Assembly: GCA_019648995.1 (NCBI GenBank)
Contig: BLXT01003748.1
Location: 1,958,671-1,988,963 of the forward strand
Direction: 5' to 3'
DNA from: Plakobranchus ocellatus
Taxonomy: Eukaryota > Mollusca > Gastropoda > Plakobranchidae
Length of the DNA: 30,293 bases
Below the pieces are notes generated by a model. It was not told the origin of the DNA. It searched no databases and saw nothing but the letters and a program-made list of their open reading frames with translations. Every line of letters starts with the position of its first letter. Position 1 is the first letter of the stretch. Both the position numbers and the translations under genes were made by a program. Below, one piece after another: positions 9,375 to 18,312 of the stretch.

Positions 9375-10059
9375 ACTCTAAAAACTAAAATTAAGAATGT
9401 CTAAATAGATATAGCAACGGAGAATGTGTAGCAGTGAAGGGATTAAGTTTTGTACCTTTATTTGTACAAAAAAATGAAACTAAGAGATTTCAGGCATAGG
9501 GAAAGAAAGAGTCAAATATAAAACACACTGCAAGAACTCTGGGGTATTTTTTTTTTTTTCAAATATCTGTCTCATTTTTTTTTTTAACATTTACATTATT
9601 GTCACAACACTTTGAAAAGGCAATGTTTTTCATATCAGTAGCTCTTTTGCAAAATGAATGTAGATGATCTGGAGTAAAATCATATACATTAGTGTACTTA
9701 AATTCAACAAAGTAAAGATTTTAGCCAAAAATCTTGAGTAGGTCATTGATTTTGCCATCCTTACAAAGGTAGGCAGCAAAGCTCTAGATAGCTAGTGGTA
9801 GTTTTAAGCAATACATGATTATATCTTTTCACCAATGGCTTGAATTGTAGTTATTCTGGGTTTTAAAAAAAATATTTATTCAAAAGAAACCATATTAGTA
9901 TAACTCCAATGGAGTTATTGAAGTTTAAAAAAAAAGTGGTCTTTGTTTTTTGAAACAGCGGGGGTTAATTTTTTTTTTTTTGGAGAAAGTAACTGTTAGA
10001 ATATGTATATAATCAAAAACAAACTATAGCAGACTTAACCTCTATGCCCAATCTTACAT

Positions 10060-10893
10060 CATCATCATCAAGTGCCTTGCTTGTAAGCGTTGGCGATCAT
10101 GTCCCTCCACAAATCCCTATCTTTGACGGCGGCCAGTATATCTGACACTTTTCCTGGTCCAAGCCATGTGGCCAGTCCATCCATTATCTTCTCCCTTTGT
10201 CTTCCTCTGCTTCTTTTTCCTTCAAACTTTCCTGTTGTTACCAAATATTCCAGTTTTCCTCTTCTCATCACGTGGCCCAGAAAGGTGGCTTGACGTTTCC
10301 TTATAGTTCTGACCAGTGATCTTCTTTTATTAGCTTCATTCAGAACTCTCTCATTTGTTTTCTTTGCGGTCCAAGGTATCCGGAGCACTCTTCTAAGGAA
10401 CCAAATTTCTGTTGCTTCTAGTTTATTTTGAATTTGCTTTGAGATTGTCCATGCTTCGCATCCATACATTAGAACAGGTTCTATGTAGCACTGGAGGGCT
10501 CTTTTCCTCGTTTCGATGGAGATGTGTTTATTTGTCAGGATTGTTTTCATCTTTTGAAAGTTGATCTTTGCCTGAGCAGTTCTTGCTGATATTTCTCTGT
10601 TTGTTTTGCCATCAATTGAAATTATTGTTCCTAGATATTTTAAATTTTCTGTTTGTTTGAGTTTTACTTTATTGATGAATATATCACATTTTGGGGATTC
10701 TTGTTTGCGACTTATTACCATCACTTCTGTCTTTTTACTGTTCAGTTCTAACCCTTTCTTTCTGCTTTCTTCTTCAACGATATTTAGAAGTTTTTGCAGG
10801 TCTTCTTTGTTTTCAGCTATTAGCACTGTGTCGTCTGCATATCTTAAGTTGTTTATGTTCTGCTCGCCCACCTTAATTCCTGGGTGATTCTTA
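10060..10893 (-). mobile_element. RTE-type LINE, 5'-truncated, with 11-bp target-site duplication
   Basis: The element is flanked on both sides by the identical 11-mer CAATCTTACAT (10049-10059 and 10894-10904). It is inserted antisense to the host gene. It contains only the 3' part of the reverse-transcriptase ORF and ends in a short (TGA)n tail, as RTE-clade elements do. The break at 10893 is a 5' truncation typical of target-primed reverse transcription. The exact duplication and open frame suggest a fairly recent insertion. Confidence 0.92.
10068..10892 (-). CDS. RTE reverse-transcriptase C-terminal fragment
   Basis: Open for about 275 codons with no internal stop. From its truncated start the frame reads NHPGIKVGEQNINNLRYADD. 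YADD is the catalytic palm motif of reverse transcriptase, followed by TVLIAENKEDLQKLL. Later come LKYLGTIIS, RALQCYIEPVLMYGCEAWT and WFLRRVLRIPWT. The C-terminal block contains ATFLGHVMRRGKLEYLVTTG and DRDLWRDMIANAYKQGT, typical of RTE/BovB-like elements annotated in many invertebrates. The endonuclease domain and the N-terminal RT motifs are absent, so the copy cannot be autonomous. It ends in TGA at 10068-10070. Confidence 0.93.
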   Translation of the reverse strand, partial: KNHPGIKVGEQNINNLRYADDTVLIAENKEDLQKLLNIVEEESRKKGLELNSKKTEVMVISRKQESPKCDIFINKVKLKQTENLKYLGTIISIDGKTNREISARTAQAKINFQKMKTILTNKHISIETRKRALQCYIEPVLMYGCEAWTISKQIQNKLEATEIWFLRRVLRIPWTAKKTNERVLNEANKRRSLVRTIRKRQATFLGHVMRRGKLEYLVTTGKFEGKRSRGRQREKIMDGLATWLGPGKVSDILAAVKDRDLWRDMIANAYKQGT

Positions 10894-11269
10894 CAATCTT
10901 ACATAAAGATTGACAAATCCTCAAACCGTGGTGAAATATCTGGATGTCACTTTGTTCAATGAACATTTTTAAGTAAACTGTTTTGAAATGTCTGATTTTT
11001 ACTTTGTCAATTAATGTTTTAAGCACGAGGATCTAACGCACATGCCCATAGATCAGTATGTAGAAAAAAACAAGAGCAACAGCCAGTGATGCCATCTTTT
11101 ATCTGCACATGAGAGAGACATTGAAATTAAGCTTATTATGGTATATTTAATCAAGCTTGGAATGCTCAAACCACTTTAGCTTAATTTTAATCTTTAAAGC
11201 TTTGTCATCTTTTAATCTTCTTGTTCAACTCATGTCTTTGTACAAAATTATATTTTTCCAAAGAGTGGC

Positions 11270-11412
11270 AGTAGTTTTAATTCCTTATCCAGTCGAAACC
11301 GCATCCAGCATCCAGCATCATGAAACCCTATTTCAACCAGTAAAAGCTGTGCCTTGCATCATAAAGTTCTTCAGGCTATTGTGAACTTTACAACAAACTA
11401 GAACTTTGGCAA
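11270..11412. repeat. Dispersed repeat, copy A
   Basis: About 11310-11410 aligns with about 14265-14390 at roughly 70 percent by eye. Shared words include TTTCAAYCAGT, TTCATAAGGTTCTT against ATCATAAAGTTCTT, and ACTTTGGCARG. It may be an old SINE or MITE. No polymerase III box or terminal repeat could be assigned. Confidence 0.5.
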
Positions 11413-11490
11413 GGCTTTTAAAGTTCTTTACATCTGTAGAAATTACCTGAAGTTTCAAGAAGAAAGAAAATAGTTTTTAACTTAATTTGT

Positions 11491-11495
11491 NNNNN
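11491..11495. other. Assembly gap (5 N) beside homopolymers
   Basis: Five N are followed by 10 C, about 22 A and an (AAT)n tract up to about 11552. The true length of this junction is unknown and the C and A runs are likely to be unreliable. Confidence 0.95.
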
Positions 11496-11525
11496 CCCCC
11501 CCCCCAAAAAAAAAAAAAAAAAAAA

Positions 11526-11557
<32 letters not shown>

Positions 11558-11924
11558 CCTGTAATTTTCCTCATGGGAAAAAACCTAAAAAGTTTAAGGG
11601 GAAAAAAAACCTACTGCTTTAGAAGTTAAGATTTAATATAACTTAATCAAACAATTATAGCGACAGCAAAATCTTAAACTGTAATAGCTTACTATAATCT
11701 TAGTTTTTATCTCCATGAAAAGTCAACTTCCCATTAAGAAGGGATTATCATTTTAACTTTTGTCTTTGTCAAGTTAGACCTAAATTGTTCTCGCTTGCTT
11801 GCTTTAGAATCTTGGCATTTTTTGCTTGCTCTGCTTTGCACTAACCACTTCATGATGTCATGACAATATGTACAGGACGCATTTATGAATACTTCATTTA
11901 GAATAACACCTTTGAGAATGTGTT

Positions 11925-11956
11925 TATATATATATATATATATATATACATATATA
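11925..11956. repeat. (TA)n microsatellite
   Basis: A TA dinucleotide run with one CA interruption, in intron 10. Confidence 0.9.
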
Positions 11957-12474
11957 ATTTCAGGTATAATTTCAGGGACAGAATTTGTATTACAGATAAT
12001 TTCATATTTTCTTGCATGCTGGAGTACCAAATTCCTTTGTCTGTTTCTTAAAGATTATTTTGAATTGTAGATATAAGAATTATTCATTACCCTTATTGTT
12101 ATTCAAAACTTTTTTTTTTCATTAGAAGCCTATAATATAAACTTTAAAAATGGCAAAACAAAAAACAACAAATCACACCTACAATTAGTCATGATTTTAA
12201 AACAGAAAAGATTTTCTTACAGATGGTTTTGACAGTTTATATTCACAAAGCAGCTGGGATTTTTACTATTTTATGGCAAGTGTTTATGCTTTATATGAAT
12301 GATTTGCTTGGAATTTTTTTCCAACTTCATGAGTTTTTCTCTGAAATAAGGATATTAATTACTTATGTTTGAAAGAATCTATGAGGTGATTATCTTGTGA
12401 GAGACAACTAGAAAGGTTCCAATAAACTAAGGCTGTTATTAAATCTTCTGTTTTCTGTTTCATTGTAACTCTAG

Positions 12475-13257
12475 GCTGGCATCCCTCTCAGTAATGATGA
12501 TGCAGTTCAAAGGTCACCAACAGTTTCAAAAGATCTTTTAGCTGCAGCAGAGGAAATACTCAAACTGGAAACTGCTGATCCAAGCTTGAGTGCACTACCT
12601 GACTCGGGCAAGCCTGGTGTTTCAAGTGAAGAGATTGACCATACTGGTCCTTCAATAGAACTAGACTTGCCAGATGAGCTCGAGGACTTTCCTTTACCGA
12701 CTGTGGCCAAGGCAAAAGCAGCACCAGTTACATCTACCTTCAGCATGTCTGTGGGTGGGAAAGATGGAAACACTGAAAATATCAATAATAATAACAATGT
12801 GGAAAGTTTGGTTGATGAGGAAACTTCCAGTTGGGAGGGACGAACAAAACTGTCTGAACGAGAAAAATTCAAATCCGAGGTCAGTTTCCCACAAAACATT
12901 AGAAGCAGCAGTAGTGGTAGCAACATTTTATCTGCTTCACCCCTTCATCGTCACCACATAGCCACCACCAACATTAACAATATATCCTTTGACAGCGGTC
13001 AGGGAGGCTCTCTAGCTGGGGGAGAGAACTCTGCCTCTCTGGCAAGCTCTGTCTCCTCCAGTACCAGTTCACTTGGGGGAGGAACAGGGGAAACTGATGA
13101 CGGGCAAGTACTTTCACCCTCTCGGGTCAAAGGCCGTTATGCCAGGGACTTTGATGTAGGACTTCACCCACAACAGCAGCAACAACAGCAGCAGCAAAAG
13201 AAGAAGTGGTCTGTGACCCTTGACCCTTTTTCTCCTCAAGCTGAGATTGTGAATAAG
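12475..13257 (+). CDS. Exon 11: long Ser/Gly/Asn-rich tail segment with polyQ
   Basis: The acceptor is TAACTCTAG (ends 12474) and the donor is AATAAG|GTTTGT (13258). It has 261 codons, phase 0 on both sides. It starts AGIPLSNDDAVQRSPTVSKD, followed by LLAAAEEILKLETADPSLSA. A conserved-looking acidic segment (IELDLPDELEDFPLP) comes next, then long Ser/Gly/Asn runs. It ends with RVKGRYARDFDVGLHP, a nine-Gln repeat (about 13173-13199) and KKKWSVTLDPFSPQAEIVNK. The tail is probably disordered, and the short conserved-looking blocks could be partner-binding motifs. Confidence 0.88.
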
Positions 13258-13669
13258 GTTTGTGTATTGTAGATTGAGAGTTGGTGCTTTTCCTTTCCAA
13301 GAATCTTTTTTTAATATTGTTTTTTTAACTTCATCCAAGATTTTTGTTCCATTCAGCAAAACCATGACACTTTTTTCACCATTATGATTCGTGGGGTTTG
13401 TATATTTATCTCCATATTTATTTTTCAAAACTCTACATCCAATTCATTAGTTGCTGTGCTGAAGCAAACTGTTGTTTGGTTGTCATCATTTTTGTAGCAT
13501 CACCACTATTGGTCCTTTAAATAATGGCATCAAGCCTATCATTTAATATTACTTGATGCTCTCTGTTAGTAGTTTGCATGTTAAGAATTCCTCATTCTGT
13601 GTCTTATTTATTTTGTCTGTCTGCCTCTGCCTGCCTGTTTGTTAGTTTGTTTGTCTGTCTTGCTCTCAA

Positions 13670-13701
<32 letters not shown>

Positions 13702-13741
13702 TCAACCACTACACTCCCTTCTCTCCCTTTACTCCACATAG
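13258..13741 (+). other. Intron 11, with a (CT)n microsatellite in the polypyrimidine tract
   Basis: Phase-0 intron from GTTTGT to TCCACATAG. A CTGT/CTTT-rich region at about 13614-13670 passes into (CT)n at about 13669-13698, some 45 nt before the exon 12 acceptor, extending the pyrimidine tract to about 120 nt. Confidence 0.85.
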
Positions 13742-14077
13742 ACAGGCTCTTTGGCTGAAGGCAGAGCTATGATCTCATTGTCACGATCTGGTGTCTTACT
13801 CTCCCAGACTCCAGAAGTTGAAATCCAGGTGACTGATGTGAGCAACAGTCCTGTGCCATCCTCACCTTCCCAAACTTCTACCCCTCTGAGCCACCCACCA
13901 CCGAGAGAACGGCCGCTGCCTGTGCACATGATAGGCACCACTAGTGAAGCAGAAGTGCCTGAGAGCCGCACAGAATTCAACACAGATGGAAATGTTGAAT
14001 TGCCATCAGTAAATCGCCTCAAGGCACTCTTTTCTAGCCAGAAAGATGATATGCTTGGAGATGGAAATTTCAAAAGG
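13742..14077 (+). CDS. Exon 12: tail segment
   Basis: The acceptor is TTACTCCACATAG (ends 13741) and the donor is AAAAGG|GTGAGC (14078). It has 112 codons, phase 0 on both sides. It encodes TGSLAEGRAMISLSRSGVLL, SQTPEVEIQVTDVSN and a Pro/Ser-rich stretch. It ends with VELPSVNRLKALFSSQKDDM and LGDGNFKR. The NRLKALFSSQ segment is predicted to be helical and looks conserved rather than low-complexity. No named domain is recognised. Confidence 0.88.
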
Positions 14078-14249
14078 GTGAGCCATTGTGTTGATGATAT
14101 GAAAGTTTTGTATTGAGCTCAGGTATTATACAAGACATGGAGGTCACCAGATGTTTGTACTATGTTGATGGTTAAGAAATTAAGAGAGCAAAATTTTTTT
14201 TTTTTTTACTTCAGCAAAACTCAGCAGTTGAACTTCATATCCATTCAAA

Positions 14250-14392
14250 GCATACTAGTAGCAGCACACTGCGTCACGAGAACCTTCTTTCAATCAGTCA
14301 AAACCATGCTCTGCTTCATAAGGTTCTTGCGGGTTTTATGTGCTAATTGAAAACTGAATGAGGAATAATGACTTTGGCAGGTGTTGCGTTAA
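14250..14392. repeat. Dispersed repeat, copy B
   Basis: Partner of the copy at 11270-11412 in the same orientation. The best-matching core runs from CGTCACGAGAACC through TTCATAAGGTTCTT to GACTTTGGCAGG. Divergence by eye is about 30 percent. Confidence 0.5.
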
Positions 14393-15230
14393 GTAATAAG
14401 TAAAGAATATATATCAGTTAAAATATCTGTTATTCTTTTTATATAAGTATTTATATTATGGAAGTATTTCTTAATCAATTAATTAGTTTATTTATTCATT
14501 TTTGTTTTGCATGTTCACACAAGAACAAAATGTAGAATAAAAAGCTGTAGGAAGAATATAAAAATAGACTGAATGTGGATTTAATTGCATGACATAAAGA
14601 GTTTGTTAGATTGTTCATCAAAATGAATATTCGCTTGAGTTAATGCTTTCACCAGCTGCAGGATGATTCATAAATCTAGCAATCTTTAGGTCAAAAGCTG
14701 TCAAATATATTAAATACCTATATGTCTTTTATTTAAAAATTTGTTCAGATAGTTTGTCATCTTCCCTAGCCTTTATGAAAGCCATTTTTTTAGCTCTAAT
14801 TCTGCATAACATGGGATAAAATGTTGCTGTTCAATAAAAATTAGTCATCTATCTTTTGAGTCAGGGTTTTAATAAGGATAAAAATCCTCTCTATGATAAT
14901 TTTTTAAAAGTATTAGTGAATTTAAGGGAAAGCTAACAATACCAGGAGAGCTTTCTGCAATGATTAGCAATGGGTTTTTTTGTGTTTTTTTTTTTTAAGC
15001 GTTGTTCAGAGTAAAATCAGGATAAAAAAATATTTCAAAATTAAATCTCAGTGAGATGCCATTGCAACATTTTCACAAATAATCATTTTTAATAGGTATT
15101 GATAATCTCAATATACAGCAGAGAAATAATAGTGTTGATAAAAATACCATTGCTTAAATTATATTTTGATCATAGAAAACATTACTTTCAAATTTAACTG
15201 CTTCTGCTACTGCTGCCGCCACTGCCATCT

Positions 15231-15236
15231 CTACTT

Positions 15237-15299
<63 letters not shown>

Positions 15300-15330
15300 T
15301 ACTACTATTACTACTGCTTCTACTACTATT
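15231..15330. repeat. (TAC)n trinucleotide microsatellite
   Basis: About 20 perfect TAC units (about 15238-15299) with imperfect flanks. The Tyr-run open frame across it is an artefact. Confidence 0.95.
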
Positions 15331-15741
15331 ATTTTGATATTTTTTGTCTTATTTTTTGTGGCATTAATTAGCGCTTTTAAATAATTTTTTTTATATAGAC
15401 CATTTGTAGCTTTTTACTCTTGAATCTTCAGCTTGAAGATTTAGAAGGCATCAATATGGAAGAGGGGGGGAAAAAAGGAGACAGCTTGAAGTGTTAAACT
15501 AGAAAACATACCTTTTAGCCCTCATTTACCATAATGAGGAATTCATAAATTTTAAATTCTTGTCAAATCATATTAAATTGTGTGTGTGACAAGTATATCA
15601 AACATGTTATTGTTGCATGCGGGGCTGTGCATGCCCAGAGCTTCAAGCTTGATAATTAATTTTTGCTTATACAATCAGTACAGGCTCATGACAGCTCTGA
15701 GCTTAATTTGCTATAACTTCATTATAACTTCATATCTCTGA

Positions 15742-15931
15742 CTCTACCTCTCTCTCACACTCTCTCTCTTTCTGTATCTTTCCTCTCTCTCATTCCATCC
15801 CATCCCTCCCTCTCCTTCCTTGCTTCTCTCTCTTGTTCCTTTCCATCTCTCTCCTTTCTCTCTATCTCTTTTTTTCTTTCTCACTTGTCTTTTTCCCTCC
15901 CTTCCCTCTCTCTCCTGACTTACCTTCTTTT

Positions 15932-16001
<70 letters not shown>

Positions 16002-16088
16002 TCTCTCCCCCTCCATCCTTCCTTTCTTTCCTCTCTTTTTCATTTACCTTTCCTTTTTTTTCTCCCCCTCTCTCTCACTCTCTCTCTG

Positions 16089-16127
<39 letters not shown>

Positions 16128-16185
16128 ATGTATGTCTTTGCTCACCCCTTCCTCCCCTACCTTTTCCTTTTCCTTCAGCCTATCT
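15742..16185 (+). repeat. CU-rich (polypyrimidine) tract with (CT)n cores
   Basis: About 440 nt of almost pure pyrimidine on the + (transcribed) strand. Long (CT)n runs lie near 15943-16008 and 16076-16122. It ends about 95 nt upstream of the 18-nt micro-exon. Ser/Leu-run frames on + and Arg/Glu-run frames on - across it are artefacts of composition. Confidence 0.9.
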
Positions 16186-16280
16186 TGACTAGATCTGTTA
16201 CGTTTAATGCAAAATCTTTCTCTGATGTATAATCACCATAATATATGCTCTTGGATGTTTGTTAACATCTATGGTTTCAG

Positions 16281-16298
16281 GTGGCAAAGCATGGAGAT
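16281..16298 (+). CDS. Exon 13: 18-nt micro-exon (six codons)
   Basis: The acceptor is ATCTATGGTTTCAG (ends 16280) and the donor is GAT|GTAAGT (16299), a near-perfect consensus. The exon is GTG GCA AAG CAT GGA GAT, or VAKHGD. Both flanking introns are phase 0 and the length is a multiple of three, so inclusion or skipping keeps the frame. Inclusion joins GNFKR to VAKHGD to VHSITARSVSKQQ. It is too short for usual gene finders. Confidence 0.75.
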
Positions 16299-18312
16299 GT
16301 AAGTAGAATCTCAATATTTACAGTATCTTAGCTGATGTTCTATTGTTATCACTTAACTATTGTGTTCCTGTTGTGTGTGGATCATTATACCATAGTTTGG
16401 CTAATTCAAAACGTCGACTGCATTTACCTTCTTGCTTTTCATATCCCACGGATAGCAGCATGGTGGAAAGCACTCTGTTTATATCTGGACAGTTTGTCAA
16501 AGTTACATAATGTTCACAAGTAAATGTTCATTAATAACTTTTCAGCACTATTATTTTGTTGATAGATTGATACAAAAAAGCTTTTAAAGAACAGAAAGAT
16601 AACGAAACTAAAAATGTTATGGTGATTAATTAATAGTTTCGACTTTTTTGTCTGTCTCTTCTTTTCTTAGTTTGTCTTTTTAGCAGAAGCTTGGTGGAAA
16701 GAATTTTTCCTCATCCTCATCAGTGATTATTTGTAACGCACACAAAAAAAACTTATTAGGTTTTTTTTATTGCACAAGTTGTAATCACAGCATCAATGAA
16801 GAAAAAAAATGTTCATGCTATTGATATTGAATTTACATTTTTTATTTGTAATATTTGTGGTTGGCTATGGGGTTTTTTCCAACTTTCAAAATGGAAGAAG
16901 GATATTAGAGACAGTGTTCCATCATGCTGGTATTTCAGCAGACTCCTCTGTTTGCTACTTATGGCTATCATACAGTGATCTAATTATACAGTGATGATCA
17001 TCATGCATGAAATGGATATAATTAAAAAAAAAAAAAAAAACCATCATACTGACAATATTCATAATGCTCGTTGTGGCATAAAATCTCTTCCTAGTCTTTG
17101 TGCACCCTTTAACACTTTTCCCCCCATTTTTATTGATTTTTTTATCTTTACATAACTATACTTTAACTATTTTTAAATATTTAGTGAAACTATTAATGTG
17201 ATACTACCTTTGTTTAGCAACGCAACTTTATATAAATGCTTTGTTTCTTTTCAGTCATCCTACTAATCCTTTCACCTGTTTCGTATTTTGCCAAAGTATA
17301 CAAAATCTTTGTCCTTAACATAGCAGTGAATGTAATGCTTTTAAGCAGTGAATTAAGAGCCATATGCGGAAAATTAGATTTATTTGCTGAGGTATTGAAA
17401 TCATCATATAAAACCTTTTACAATAATAATGATGTGATTAAACGTGCAAATATGAATAATTCAACACCAGATAAGCTGTATGGTCAAATTGAAAGTTACT
17501 TTAAAAATAACAAGGAATTGGCTTATTGATGTGAGTGAAATCTGTTCCCACTTATGATTGGAGCATGATATTTTATTGTTTGGTACCAAGCACTGACACT
17601 TGAATGCATTATTTTGTCAAGTAGTTTTAGAAGAGGTCTTCCTAATTCATACTTTTAAGAATTTGTCTTATGGCAAACAGTCGCTCACTTTTTAGTTTAA
17701 TTTTATCCAAATGTCTTTTACCTTGGAACTCTGGTAGTATGATCTATTGGTTTGTCACGTCATTGTTGAAGCACGTTCATTTTAAAAGTTTTGCTTGAGT
17801 CTTTCTTTTCTTTTTTTTCCCTTTGCACCTGAGCACTCCCTATTTTCAAATACTATTGCATGTTCTTGTTTTTATTCGTGCAACAAAGAGATTAAGTTCA
17901 GTAAGGGGTGACAGGAGAGTGAGGAGAGGAGCAAAATTAAATTCTCCATATGCGTTTTTTTTAGGGCAGTCTTTTGTTTATATTAATTTCTTATGCATCT
18001 AGAGTTGCAAAATTATGACCAATTTTCTTTTGTGTGTTCAAAGATGTTGCAATGATGATTCACAATTCATTGATGTATTTGAATATTTTAATTAATGTTA
18101 CCTATCTTTGAGCTTTAAGTAATGTCCTTGCCATCTTTCTTATATTTACTATATTTTTAAACAGTGCAGATTGACTTTTTGGTGTCTGTAAGATTATCTT
18201 TAAAATATAAAAAGGCCTAATAAAATATCAAGTCTTTAAATAATGTTAAGCTATTAGGATTTAAATTATAATGCTTGGTAAGCTATAAAGGACTATTTTC
18301 TTATTTCTACAG
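16299..18312 (+). other. Intron 13 (about 2.0 kb)
   Basis: Phase-0 intron from GTAAGT to TTCTTATTTCTACAG. It contains an A run at 17024-17040 and an unexplained open frame at 17255-17529, listed separately. Otherwise it is AT-rich and featureless. Confidence 0.75.
17255..17529 (+). other. Unassigned open reading frame inside intron 13
   Basis: A good acceptor-like sequence (TTTGTTTCTTTTCAG, ending 17254) precedes a frame that stays open to TGA at 17527-17529. The peptide includes ELRAICGKLDLFAEVLKSSY, then KTFYNNNDVIKRANMNNSTP and DKLYGQIESYFKNNKELAY. It looks more protein-like than most intronic frames. It is in the wrong phase to follow the phase-0 exons of the host gene; spliced that way it would give Ser-Ser-Tyr-stop. 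It could be a decayed mobile-element ORF, a premature-stop alternative exon or chance. No family is recognised. Confidence 0.25.

Larger units (their letters stand above)
8871..12474 (+). other. Intron 10 (about 3.6 kb), repeat-rich
   Basis: Phase-0 intron holding a TA microsatellite, an AGATCT/TCTAGA cluster, an RTE insertion, one copy of a dispersed repeat, a 5-N assembly gap and a second TA microsatellite, each listed separately. The rest is AT-rich with T and A runs and no gene. The acceptor is TTTCATTGTAACTCTAG. Confidence 0.75.
14078..16280 (+). other. Intron 12 (about 2.2 kb)
   Basis: Phase-0 intron containing dispersed repeat copy B, a (TAC)n microsatellite and a long CU-rich tract, listed separately. 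The remainder is AT-rich with no gene. It ends with ATCTATGGTTTCAG before the micro-exon. Confidence 0.75.

Noticed and set aside
10090-10887. Plus-strand open frames opposite the RTE fragment
   Set aside because: Antisense shadows of the reverse-transcriptase frame.
12507-13428. Minus-strand and alternative-frame open stretches over exon 11
   Set aside because: Shadows of the Ser/Gln-rich coding exon, which is fixed by splice phase.
15166-15384. Open frame with a long Tyr run
   Set aside because: Translation of the (TAC)n microsatellite, with no splice or start context.
15744-16232. Several open frames on both strands made of Ser/Leu or Arg/Glu repeats
   Set aside because: They follow directly from the CU-rich microsatellite, where all frames stay open.
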